From NCBI GenBank assembly GCA_044360075.1, contig JBIKLA010000008.1:62001-126000 (forward strand): 64,000 nucleotides of DNA, in the 5' to 3' direction. This DNA comes from OMII01 sp947467385. GTDB taxonomy: Bacteria > Bdellovibrionota_C > UBA2361 > OMII01. Positions 1 to 8,030 of this stretch are shown one piece after another (within the stretch, counting starts at the first letter, position 1; each line of letters opens with the position of its first letter). Under the pieces are notes generated by a model. That model saw only the letters and a list, made by a program, of their open reading frames with translations. It was not told where the DNA came from and did no database searches. Made by a program: the position numbers and the translations under genes.

Positions 1-86
1 CCGCTTGGGCGCTACGCCTGTCCGACGCGGTGGTCTGCTCGGATCTCCGGCTCGTGCCAACAGCCGGAAGCGCAGTAGTCACGCGG

Positions 87-1460
87 TTAGCGTCGTCGGC
101 CTAAGAGCCCGCCGAGGCCACCCATGCCCCCGCCTCCCATGAGCCCTCCGAGCATGCCGGGCCCCATCTTCATGAGCTGCTTCATCATCTTTCGCATCTC
201 AACGAACTGCTTGAGCAGCTTGTTGACGTCCTCGACCTTGGTGCCGGAGCCCTTGGCGATCCGTCGGCGCCGGCTGCCGTCGATGATCTCGTGGTTGCGG
301 CGCTCCTGGTGGGTCATCGAGAGAATTATCGCCTCGAGCTTGGTGAACTCCCGCTCCTGCTTCTCGGGATCGACCTGCTTCGCCAACTTGTTAAGGCCGG
401 GGATCATGGAGGCGAGCGAGGAGATACTCCCCATCTTCTTAATCATCCGCATCTGGCCCAGGAAGTCCTCGAAGGTGAACTGGTCCTTCTTGAACTTCTT
501 CTCAAGGTCGGCTGAGTCCTCGAGCGTGACCTGTTGGGCGGCTTTTTCGATGAGGGTTAGCACGTCTCCCATCCCCAGGATGCGCGACGACATACGCTCG
601 GGGTGAAATGGCTCAAGAGCCTCGGACTTCTCCCCGATGCCGATAAACTTGATGGGTTTGCCTGTAACGGCGCGCATCGAAAGTGCGGCACCGCCGCGGG
701 CGTCGCCATCGAGCTTCGTGAGTATGAGGCCAGTGAGGGGCAGCGCCTGGCCGAAGCCCTCGGCGACATTGACCGCTTCCTGTCCCGTCATCGCGTCGGC
801 CACGAGCAAGGTCTCTGTCGGGGCTACGGCCGCCGAGATCTGCTTAAGCTCTTCCATGAGCGCCGCGTCGATTTGGAGGCGGCCCGCCGTGTCGATGATA
901 ACGACGTCGCACATGTTCTTTGACGCAAAATCTCGGGCTCGAATCACGATGTCGAGCGGCCGGTCTGTTGAGGCTGAGTTGAACACGGGAACGCCGAGCT
1001 TGGCGCCAAGGGTCTTGAGCTGCTCGATGGCGGCGGGGCGATACACGTCGGCCGGAACAAGAAGCGGGCTGCGCTTGTGGGATTCCTTAAGGAGTCGCGC
1101 GAGCTTTGCTGACGTCGTGGTCTTTCCAGAGCCTTGGAGCCCGACCAGCATAATGACGACCGGCGGAGCGCTCTGCAGGTTGAGCTCGGCTGCCTCGCCC
1201 CCCATGGTGGCTGTGAGCTCCTCGTGAACGATCTTGATAATCTGCTGGTCAGGCGAGAGGCTCTTGAGGACGGATTCCCCCACGGCCTTCTCGGTGACAC
1301 GAGCGCAGAAGTCCTTTGCGACCTTGAAATTCACGTCACCTTCAAGGAGGGCGGTGCGCACCTCTTTTATGGTCGCCTCGACGTCGGCGGCTGAGAGCGC
1401 GCCGCGCCCCCGGATCTTGTTCAGTGCCGAGTCAATCTTGTCGTGCAGAAAGTCAAACAT
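87..1460 (-). CDS. ffh: Signal recognition particle protein Ffh (SRP54 GTPase)
   Basis: Binds signal sequences and hydrophobic segments of nascent chains together with SRP RNA and delivers ribosomes to FtsY at the inner membrane. The product is 457 aa, normal for the family. An N-terminal helical bundle (1-90) precedes the G domain with P-loop GLQGSGKTTT (107-116), DTAGR (190-194) and TKLDGDARGG (248-257). A Met/Gly-rich M domain ends in a Gly-rich tail. The open frame extends upstream to 1691, but the family N-terminus MFDFLHDK starts at 1460 and the upstream stretch has no resemblance to Ffh. No strong Shine-Dalgarno sequence is visible. The usual rpsP partner would lie beyond the window start; bases 1-86 hold nothing recognisable. 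Confidence 0.97.
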   Translation of the reverse strand: MFDFLHDKIDSALNKIRGRGALSAADVEATIKEVRTALLEGDVNFKVAKDFCARVTEKAVGESVLKSLSPDQQIIKIVHEELTATMGGEAAELNLQSAPPVVIMLVGLQGSGKTTTSAKLARLLKESHKRSPLLVPADVYRPAAIEQLKTLGAKLGVPVFNSASTDRPLDIVIRARDFASKNMCDVVIIDTAGRLQIDAALMEELKQISAAVAPTETLLVADAMTGQEAVNVAEGFGQALPLTGLILTKLDGDARGGAALSMRAVTGKPIKFIGIGEKSEALEPFHPERMSSRILGMGDVLTLIEKAAQQVTLEDSADLEKKFKKDQFTFEDFLGQMRMIKKMGSISSLASMIPGLNKLAKQVDPEKQEREFTKLEAIILSMTHQERRNHEIIDGSRRRRIAKGSGTKVEDVNKLLKQFVEMRKMMKQLMKMGPGMLGGLMGGGGMGGLGGLLGRRR

Positions 1461-1557
1461 AAGGGCCGCATGCTCCGTTCTTGAGAAACCTGCGTAGTCT
1501 AGCGCGAAACCGGCCAAACGGGGAGGGCTGCGCTCCGAGGGCCGCGCAGCGGGTGTT

Positions 1558-2451
1558 TTAGGGGCGTGTTCCCCCCACTGCGAAGGAGTCCCCGACCTGT
1601 GCCACAGGGCGCTTGCCCCGCTTTTTGGCCGGCCGTGCGGCTTCGCAGGCTGCCTCGTAGCGGGCCATCGCCTGAGGCATGAGGGCCTCAAGGGCGGCGA
1701 TGCGGTCTAGTGTTGCCGGGTGGCTTGAGAAGAACTGCAGAGAGCTTGAGCCGTTCTCATGCTCCTCATGCAGCCTGGTCCAGAAGCCGATCGCCTCATT
1801 CGGGTTGAAGCCGGCGTCGGCCATGAGGAAGAGGCCGATGTGATCCGCCTCAAGCTCCTGGCGCTGCACTTCAGGGTTCACAATCAGCGCCTTTATGCCC
1901 TCGGAAACGAGAATGCCTGCAAGCTGCGCCAGTCCGCCGTACATCCCCTGCGTTGACACCACGCTGCTCGCTACGTTGCCCGATATGTCGGCGAAGATGT
2001 GGCTCGCCTCCTCGTCAGGGGTCGTTTGGGTGTGGTCGGCGAGAACGTGGCCTATCTCGTGAGAGAGCACGGTCGCTAGCTCAGGGTCGGTGTATGCGGT
2101 GTTGAGCATACCTGTCCACACAAAGACGAAGTTGCCCCGCGTCGCAGCCGCGTTGACGACATCATCTCCCCGAAGAACGTACACGTTCCACGGGCTGGAG
2201 CCAGCACCTGCCGTGTGCGCAAGGCGCTCGATGAGATCTCGCACCCGAAACACCTCCTGATCGTTCTGCTCGATCGGATAGCGCTGGCTTAGGGCAGCGA
2301 GCACTTGCAGCCCGTACGCTTCATCCTCTGGCGTGACGTAGTCGGCGGCCGGAATCTGGCCGGGCGTCACCGGAGTACGAGATGAGCAGCCTACGAGCGC
2401 AACGATGGTCGAGCAGATCGCGACGAGAGCTGCGGCGCGAAGCGGGCGCAT
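1558..2451 (-). CDS. M48-family metalloprotease, lipoprotein
   Basis: Probable zinc metalloprotease anchored in the cell envelope, related to the BepA/LoiP (YcaL) type M48 peptidases that handle outer-membrane protein quality control. The chosen start (297 aa) gives a lipoprotein signal with Cys22 after LVG. The upstream in-frame start at 2508 would bury this signal. HEIGH (131-135) supplies two zinc ligands and the catalytic Glu, and ELEADHIG (about 199-206) supplies the third ligand Glu. Its ATG overlaps the stop of the upstream lipoprotein gene by one base (TGATG), so the two are translationally coupled. The exact substrate cannot be read from sequence. Confidence 0.9.
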   Translation of the reverse strand: MRPLRAAALVAICSTIVALVGCSSRTPVTPGQIPAADYVTPEDEAYGLQVLAALSQRYPIEQNDQEVFRVRDLIERLAHTAGAGSSPWNVYVLRGDDVVNAAATRGNFVFVWTGMLNTAYTDPELATVLSHEIGHVLADHTQTTPDEEASHIFADISGNVASSVVSTQGMYGGLAQLAGILVSEGIKALIVNPEVQRQELEADHIGLFLMADAGFNPNEAIGFWTRLHEEHENGSSSLQFFSSHPATLDRIAALEALMPQAMARYEAACEAARPAKKRGKRPVAQVGDSFAVGGTRP

Positions 2452-2939
2452 CAGAAACCGGGTATGAACTTGAGGTAGGCGAGGGCTCCGCGCGGCTTGC
2501 GCTTGCACGTCACCCGAGTGCCGTCATGAACTGGCTGAAAAGAAACGCATTCCCAGCCCTCGTCGCCAAGCTCGGTGAGCTTGGCCTCAAACGCCTCGGC
2601 CGAGGTGTCGGCCGGGATATCCTGCACCTTGTATTCCCAGCGAAACGCCTTCTCTACTTCGTCTTTCGTGCGGGCCTGGATCTCCTCGGCATGGGGAGCC
2701 ACAACCTGCTGAACGTGGCTGGAAGCCTGGTCGAGCTGCTCGTTCAGGTTCTCCATCACGGCTCCCAGCGAGTCCTGAATCGAATCCTGGGTCGGAATTT
2801 TGGTCGGGCCTTCGGGCGCCTCGGGCTGGCCACTATCGGAATCCTTGCAGGCACTTAAGGTGGTTAGTAGGGTTGCTATGCAAGCCGCTGTCGTTATTGC
2901 ATGTTTTAGCCAAAAGCCAGTATAGTGCCGCTCGGTCAT
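2451..2939 (-). CDS. Small lipoprotein of unknown function
   Basis: A 162-aa protein starting MTERHY, preceded by an AGAGAG ribosome-binding site. A hydrophobic N-terminal segment ends in the lipobox LSAC, followed by an acidic KDSDSG stretch, so it is probably a lipid-anchored envelope protein. The middle is rich in Gln and Glu. The C-terminal half has the pattern 'WEYKVQ...ELGDEGWECVS', which resembles the short DUF4177-like fold found in many small bacterial proteins. That link rests on pattern only. It is translationally coupled to the M48 protease gene downstream, which suggests a shared envelope role. It is divergent from the hpt-like gene, whose promoter lies inside its 5' end. Confidence 0.75.
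   Translation of the reverse strand: MTERHYTGFWLKHAITTAACIATLLTTLSACKDSDSGQPEAPEGPTKIPTQDSIQDSLGAVMENLNEQLDQASSHVQQVVAPHAEEIQARTKDEVEKAFRWEYKVQDIPADTSAEAFEAKLTELGDEGWECVSFQPVHDGTRVTCKRKPRGALAYLKFIPGF
2897..2926 (+). promoter_or_regulatory. Sigma70-type promoter for the hpt-like gene
   Basis: TTGCAT (2897-2902) and TATAGT (2921-2926) are separated by 18 bp and lie about 45 bp before the GTG start at 2972. The elements lie inside the first codons of the divergent lipoprotein gene. They were found by eye, without a transcription start map. Confidence 0.5.
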
Positions 2940-2971
2940 AGGCTCTCTCTGCACATAGTAAGGAGTCAGTA

Positions 2972-3556
2972 GTGGTTAGCTCCAACGATAGCGTTTCTGC
3001 CCGGCAGTTGCCAGCAAACTTCGTCCTTCAGTACTCGCCCAAGCAGATCTCCACCAGGGTGGCGAGCCTGGGCGAGGAGATCGGGCGCTGGTGCACCCGT
3101 GTTTGGCAGGAGTCTCATACGGATGTGCTCGTTATCCCGGTTCTTCGCGGGGGATTGTTTTTCTTTTCAGACCTCGCGCGCCAGTTCCCATGCTCGGTCG
3201 AGATAGCTCCGGTTCGCACCGAGGCGTACGAAAGCAACACCTCGGGCGTCCAGAAGTCGCATGTGTCGATCTTCTCTGAGGGGCTGGCGGTCAAGGGCCG
3301 CGTCGTTCTTATCGTCGATGACGTGTGCGATTCCGGCCGGACCCTTGAGGCGCTGGAAAAAGAGCTGCTGCAAAAAGGGGCGCGGGAGGTGCGGTCGGTA
3401 GTCCTCGTTCGGCGGCTGCTCAATAAACCAACCTTTGTGCCTTGCTGGGTGGGCTTTGAGTATAAGGGGCTTGAGTGGTTCGTCGGATACGGCATGGATG
3501 ACGGCCAGCGCTGGAGAAACCTTCCGGGCATCTACGTCATCAAGCGGGGTGAGTAG
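2972..3556 (+). CDS. hpt: Phosphoribosyltransferase, hypoxanthine PRTase-like
   Basis: Type I phosphoribosyltransferase, most like purine salvage enzymes that convert hypoxanthine or guanine plus PRPP into IMP or GMP. It has 194 aa from a GTG start with AAGGAG upstream. VLRGG (57-61) matches the HPRT substrate loop region. IVDDVCDSGRT (114-124) is the PRPP-binding motif. The C-terminal FVGYGMDDGQRWRNLP resembles the HPRT purine-binding region. It sits just ahead of the polysaccharide exporter with a 2-bp gap and may be co-transcribed with it, although no functional link is obvious. Xanthine-guanine PRTase specificity cannot be excluded. Confidence 0.85.
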   Translation: MVSSNDSVSARQLPANFVLQYSPKQISTRVASLGEEIGRWCTRVWQESHTDVLVIPVLRGGLFFFSDLARQFPCSVEIAPVRTEAYESNTSGVQKSHVSIFSEGLAVKGRVVLIVDDVCDSGRTLEALEKELLQKGAREVRSVVLVRRLLNKPTFVPCWVGFEYKGLEWFVGYGMDDGQRWRNLPGIYVIKRGE

Positions 3557-3558
3557 CG

Positions 3559-4911
3559 ATGAGCGCTGTGCCGGCTCGCGCCCAACACCCCGAAGCGGGA
3601 AGGTCCCCAGCGGTCGACTACGTCATCGACATCGTTAACCTGTCGAAGAGCTTTCGGCGCAGCACCCGCAGCCAGGGCAAGTACTCGACCATCAAGAGCG
3701 CGGCGCTCAATTTCCTCCGTCCGCAGGCAAAGCCGCCCGTTAGGCCGCATAAGGAGGGCATCACGCACGCGATTCAGGGCCTCACGATGAGGATCCCGCG
3801 CGGAGCGTCTGTGGGGCTCATCGGGCGCAACGGTTCGGGCAAGTCCACCTTCCTTAAGCTGGTGACCGGAATTTACAAGCCCACCTCCGGCTCTGTGTCG
3901 GTGCTTGGTCGCGTCGCTGCGCTGATTGAGCTTGGGGCCGGGTTCCATCCGGACTTCACCGGCCGGGAGAACCTGATGCTCGCCGGGGTGATGCACGGCT
4001 TGAGCCGCAGTGAGGTTGAGGCGCGATTTGACGATATCGTCTCGTTCGCGGAGCTTGAGGACGTTATCGACGATCCGGTCCGGACATACTCTTCGGGGAT
4101 GTTCATGCGGCTCGGTTTTAGCATAGCAGTCCACACAGACCCGGACGTGCTGCTCGTTGATGAGGTGCTTGCGGTTGGGGATGCCGGGTTTGTTGCCAAG
4201 TGCAAGGAGCGGATATCGGAGCTGCGCAAGGCCGGAAAGACTCTCGTGCTGGTGACGCACGACCTTGAGTCGGTCGAGCGCTGGTGCGATGAGGCGATCT
4301 GGCTGCATGAGGGAGTGGTCAAGGAACGGGGCTATCCACGCCGGGTAATCGACGCATACCGCCACTTCATCGAAAAGGGCGAGGAGCTGCAGATCCTGGA
4401 AGAAGAGCGGGCCGAGGCGGATGCGCCAGCGGGCCAGGGCGCGCCCGGCGCTGAGCTTGATCAGGGCCGGTGGGGCAGCAGGGAGGTTGAGATAACCGGA
4501 GTGCAACTGCTCGATGAGCATGGCCGCGAGGCGAGGGTGTTTCATCCAAACGATCCTATGCGCATACAGTTTTCGTACAAGGCCAACTCGCCCCAGGCAG
4601 ATGTTGTGTGCGGGATCGGGATTCACCGCGGTGACGGGCTTTCCGTCTTTGGAACCAACACAGACATCGACCGAATTGAGCTTCCGGCGCTCAAGCCGAG
4701 CGGCGTAATCGAGTGCGCGATCGGCCGCGTTGGCCTTCTCGATGGGGCTTTCTCACTCGATGTCGCCCTCCATCGCCGCGATGGCTATGCCTTCGACTAC
4801 CACAAGGGAGCGATCCACTTCTCGGTCCGATCAGACTCGCGCGAGGTTGGCGTCGTTTCGCCGCTTAGGGAGTGGCGTGTTCATGGGGAGGCGTGCCGAT
4901 GCTCTCCCTAG
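3559..4911 (+). CDS. wzt: Polysaccharide ABC transporter ATPase (Wzt type)
   Basis: ATPase of the ABC exporter that moves undecaprenyl-linked O-antigen or capsule-like polysaccharide across the inner membrane. It has 450 aa. Walker A GRNGSGKST spans 89-97, signature YSSGM 177-181 and Walker B LLVDEVL 198-204. The roughly 150-residue C-terminal region (about 300-450) matches the extra beta-sandwich domain of Wzt proteins, which in O9a-type systems recognises the capped non-reducing end of the glycan. Its last codons overlap the start of wzm by 13 bp. The pairing with a Wzm-type permease and two glycosyltransferases places it in a surface glycan assembly operon. Confidence 0.93.
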   Translation: MSAVPARAQHPEAGRSPAVDYVIDIVNLSKSFRRSTRSQGKYSTIKSAALNFLRPQAKPPVRPHKEGITHAIQGLTMRIPRGASVGLIGRNGSGKSTFLKLVTGIYKPTSGSVSVLGRVAALIELGAGFHPDFTGRENLMLAGVMHGLSRSEVEARFDDIVSFAELEDVIDDPVRTYSSGMFMRLGFSIAVHTDPDVLLVDEVLAVGDAGFVAKCKERISELRKAGKTLVLVTHDLESVERWCDEAIWLHEGVVKERGYPRRVIDAYRHFIEKGEELQILEEERAEADAPAGQGAPGAELDQGRWGSREVEITGVQLLDEHGREARVFHPNDPMRIQFSYKANSPQADVVCGIGIHRGDGLSVFGTNTDIDRIELPALKPSGVIECAIGRVGLLDGAFSLDVALHRRDGYAFDYHKGAIHFSVRSDSREVGVVSPLREWRVHGEACRCSP

Positions 4912-5678
4912 GCCAAGAGACATGGAAGTTTCGCGCGCTGATTGAGGCGCTTGTGCGCCGCCACGTTGCGACGCGCTACCGGGGATCCATGTTCGGGTTC
5001 CTCTGGTCGTTCCTTAATCCGATGTGTCTGATGGCGATCTACACCCTCGTGTTTCACTACTATATGCGCTTTGACGGCGGCCCGAACTACCACCTCATGG
5101 TATTTGCGGGGCTCCTTCCGTGGATCTGGACGAGCAGCGCTTTAAGCGAGGGCACGTCGTCAATTGTCGGCAGCGGACACCTCATCACCAAGTCGATGTT
5201 TCCCGCCCACATCCTGCCATGCGTAAGCGTGCTCTCATCGCTCATTCACTTCGTCTTGGCATTGCCAATGCTGGCGGTGTTCATGCTTCTGGCTGGGGTT
5301 CCTGTGCCGGTAACGTGGCTGCTGCTCCCGCTGCTCGTGGCGCTTCATGCCCTCTTGATCAACGGCCTTGTTCTAGCCTTGAGCTCGCTCAACGTTTTCT
5401 TCAGGGACATTCAGCACCTTGTGGGCAACCTCCTCACGTTCCTGTTTTTTCTCTGCCCGGTCGTCTACCCGGCGTCAGCAGTTCCTGAGCGCTTTAGGTT
5501 CCTGCTCAATTCCAATCCCTTTGCGGTTCTCACCGAGTGTTACCAGCAGGTGCTTGTGCAGGGCGTGGTCCCCCCGCTCCAGTCTTTCTTGACGTTGGGC
5601 GCGGCCGCAGGCATATCGATCGCCGTTGGGCTGATTGTCTATGACCGTGTGTGTGAGAGGTTTGCTGAGGCGCTATGA
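4899..5678 (+). CDS. wzm: Polysaccharide ABC transporter permease (Wzm type)
   Basis: ABC-2 family integral membrane permease that forms the glycan channel with Wzt. The start at 4899 (259 aa) is chosen because GGAGG lies 7 nt upstream. An in-frame ATG at 4872 adds 9 residues with no better ribosome site. Family features are the N-terminal 'LVRRHVATRYRGSMFGFLWSF' type segment just before the first membrane span, about six hydrophobic segments, and 'FFLCPVVYP' in the last third. It starts inside wzt and its stop overlaps the next glycosyltransferase (ATGA), so the three genes are translationally coupled. Confidence 0.93.
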   Translation: MLSLGQETWKFRALIEALVRRHVATRYRGSMFGFLWSFLNPMCLMAIYTLVFHYYMRFDGGPNYHLMVFAGLLPWIWTSSALSEGTSSIVGSGHLITKSMFPAHILPCVSVLSSLIHFVLALPMLAVFMLLAGVPVPVTWLLLPLLVALHALLINGLVLALSSLNVFFRDIQHLVGNLLTFLFFLCPVVYPASAVPERFRFLLNSNPFAVLTECYQQVLVQGVVPPLQSFLTLGAAAGISIAVGLIVYDRVCERFAEAL

Positions 5679-6772
5679 CCGGGGCTCGATCGATTCACCA
5701 GCTTGTACACACCCTGAGCTACGGCGATGCCATTTCGACCGAGGTCTTGGCGCTGCAGCGGACGCTTCAGGGCCTCGGCTACGACAGCGAGATATTTTCG
5801 ATCGGAGAGCATCCGCGCCTGCGCGGCCGATCCCGGCCGTATCCCCAGGTTCTGCAGTGTGGCGAGGCAGACCTGATTCTCCACTATTCCCTGGGCTCCC
5901 CGCTCAATGAGATCTATGCATCGTGGAAGAGGGGGCGAAAGACCCTAGTGTACCACAACATCACTCCGGCCCGCTGGTTCGAGGGCATTAACTCGCGCGT
6001 TGCGCGAGATATTGAGCGTGGGCTCGAGGAGCTGCCCTCTCTGTGCAGGGCTTCGGATGAGCTCTGGGCCGACTCACCCTTCAATGCCGAGGAGCTGAGG
6101 GAACTCGGATTCAGGGCCGAAGTGCTCGACCTGCCGGTCGATCCTGCTCGGTGGGAGCTGCCGCGAAATGATGATATCTTCAGCGCGGTTCGCGCGTCGG
6201 CAAAGGTGAATATCCTCCATGTCGGCCGCCTGGCTCCGAACAAGTGCATCGAGGACATCCTCAAAAGCTTTCACTACCTCCACAAGCACATAGAGAAGGA
6301 CAGCCGCCTGTGGCTTGTGGGCATCGATACGGACACTGAGCTCTACTCCTTCGCGCTGTGCGAAATGGCGGCCAAGCTCGACATCGGGCACGTGCTTGAG
6401 CTCGCTGGATGCCTCTCGGATGAGGGTGTTCGGGCCATGTACGAGGCGAGCAGCGCCTACATCTGCATGAGCGAGCATGAGGGGTTCTGCCTGCCGCTTG
6501 TTGAGGCTATGCATTTTGGGCTTCCGCTCCTCGCGTACGGCGCGGGTGCCGTCCCCGACACGGTTGGCGATGGGGGAGTTGTTGTCTACGAGAAGCGACA
6601 CCGCGAGATTGCAGAGATTCTGTTCGAGCTGGCATCGCCCACGGATCTTAGAAACCGCTGTGTTGCAAGCGGCAGGAATCGGGTTCAGGCTTTTGGGTTC
6701 TCGCGCTTTCGGGACCGGGTCGCGCAGCTGCTTGAGGGCCGGCCGCCAATCCAGAGGGCTTCCGCAGTATGA
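5675..6772 (+). CDS. Glycosyltransferase, GT4-like
   Basis: Predicted cytoplasmic retaining glycosyltransferase of GT-B fold, 365 aa, acting on the exported glycan. The N-terminal half has the 'VHTLSYGDAISTEVLAL' opening seen in mannosyltransferases of surface-polysaccharide clusters. The C-terminal half has 'ILHVGRLAPNKCIEDIL' (about 183-199) and the donor-binding E-x7-E pattern EHEGFCLPLVEAM (about 267-279). Sugar specificity cannot be assigned. ATGA overlaps couple it to wzm upstream and to the next glycosyltransferase. Confidence 0.88.
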   Translation: MTGARSIHQLVHTLSYGDAISTEVLALQRTLQGLGYDSEIFSIGEHPRLRGRSRPYPQVLQCGEADLILHYSLGSPLNEIYASWKRGRKTLVYHNITPARWFEGINSRVARDIERGLEELPSLCRASDELWADSPFNAEELRELGFRAEVLDLPVDPARWELPRNDDIFSAVRASAKVNILHVGRLAPNKCIEDILKSFHYLHKHIEKDSRLWLVGIDTDTELYSFALCEMAAKLDIGHVLELAGCLSDEGVRAMYEASSAYICMSEHEGFCLPLVEAMHFGLPLLAYGAGAVPDTVGDGGVVVYEKRHREIAEILFELASPTDLRNRCVASGRNRVQAFGFSRFRDRVAQLLEGRPPIQRASAV

Positions 6773-8025
6773 TACGGGTGGGCCTCGACATCAGTGCGCT
6801 TGACCCAGCGTTTAAGTGCCACGCGCAGCGCGGCATCGGGCGCTACGTGTCGGAGCTCACGAGGACGATCGGGGAGCCTGGCGGGGGGGACCTCTCCGTT
6901 GGGTATTTCGATCACACGGAGCTGCTGCACGCGGGGTTGGCCGCCCGACTCGTCAATATGCTGCCTGCCGGCAGGACAACGGTGCGCCAGCAGATGCTCT
7001 ATCCCCTCAAGCTCAATGCGGGAAGCCTCAAGCAGTACTCGTTCGTCCATTTCCCGGCGCATATGGATGCGCCCGCATGGAGCCCAAAGCCCTTTGTATT
7101 GACGGTGCTCGATCTTATCCCGCTCATTTTGAAGGATCTCTATCGCGCAAATCGGCCGGGCTGGCGTTTTGCGTTTGCGCGCTGGCTCGAGATTCGATCT
7201 ATTCAGCAAGCTGCGTTCCTGCTCGCCATCTCAGAGACCACGGCGAATGACATTCATCGGGTTCTCGGAGTCCCGCGTGACCGAATCATGGTCACGCCGC
7301 TCGGGGTAGATGAGAGCTTCTTCTCTATCGCGGAGGCCCGAAAGCGAATTACGGCTGACGAGTCTATGTCTTTGCGTGTGCGGCTTGGCATTCCGGTGGG
7401 CCGTCCGATCCTGCTCTATGTCGGAGGGCACGACGAGCGCAAGAACATCCGCACGCTGGTTGAGATCGCTGCCGAGGTGGTGCGTGAGGTGGAGCGCCAG
7501 GGGGGCGATGTGCCCGTGCTCGTCCTCGCCGGGCGCATAAGCTCGCCCAAAGAGGAAGAGAGGCTTAACGTGGCGCTGTGGGACTTCTCTATGGCTTCCG
7601 ACACGGTCAGTCTCGGCTACGTGTCCGACGAAGATCTGCGGGCTCTGTACGCTGAGAGCGCCGTGTTCCTCTTTCCAAGCCTGTATGAAGGGTTTGGCCT
7701 TCCTGTTCTTGAGGCGATGGCGGCTGGGCTGCCCGTTGCGTGCTCCAATGTATCGTCGATGCCGGAGGTGCTCGGCGACACAGGGCTGACCTTCAAGCCG
7801 ACTGATGTCCGAGGCGGATGCAAGGCCGTGCTTGAGCTTCTTCGGACCCCAGAGCTCGCGGCGAATTTGGCGGATGCTGCGCTCAAGCGCGCACGTACCT
7901 TCACCTGGGAGCGGACCGGGCGGCTTACCCTCGATGCGTATCGTGCAGCGGGCGAGCGTATCGGTGCTATGCCGACCACTGAAGCGAGATTGCTCCCCAA
8001 GGCGGCTTCAGCCGGAGGAAGCTAG
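6769..8025 (+). CDS. Glycosyltransferase family 4 (group 1)
   Basis: A GT-B fold glycosyltransferase of 418 aa, similar in layout to WbaZ/MtfB-type mannosyltransferases. The N-terminus 'GLDISAL...RGIGRYVSEL' is typical of this subgroup. 'LYVGGHDERKNI' (about 210-221) opens the second Rossmann domain. YEGFGLPVLEAMAAGLPV (about 306-323) is the donor-binding E-x7-E region. It is the third member of the coupled wzm-GT-GT set (ATGA overlap at 6769). A 5-bp gap separates it from the next gene, consistent with a single transcript. Confidence 0.92.
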   Translation: MIRVGLDISALDPAFKCHAQRGIGRYVSELTRTIGEPGGGDLSVGYFDHTELLHAGLAARLVNMLPAGRTTVRQQMLYPLKLNAGSLKQYSFVHFPAHMDAPAWSPKPFVLTVLDLIPLILKDLYRANRPGWRFAFARWLEIRSIQQAAFLLAISETTANDIHRVLGVPRDRIMVTPLGVDESFFSIAEARKRITADESMSLRVRLGIPVGRPILLYVGGHDERKNIRTLVEIAAEVVREVERQGGDVPVLVLAGRISSPKEEERLNVALWDFSMASDTVSLGYVSDEDLRALYAESAVFLFPSLYEGFGLPVLEAMAAGLPVACSNVSSMPEVLGDTGLTFKPTDVRGGCKAVLELLRTPELAANLADAALKRARTFTWERTGRLTLDAYRAAGERIGAMPTTEARLLPKAASAGGS

Positions 8026-8030
8026 GCCCT

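Noticed and set aside
3532..4626. 364-codon minus-strand frame opposite wzt
   Set aside because: Antisense shadow of a clear ABC ATPase; rich in His/Arg/Pro without any domain.
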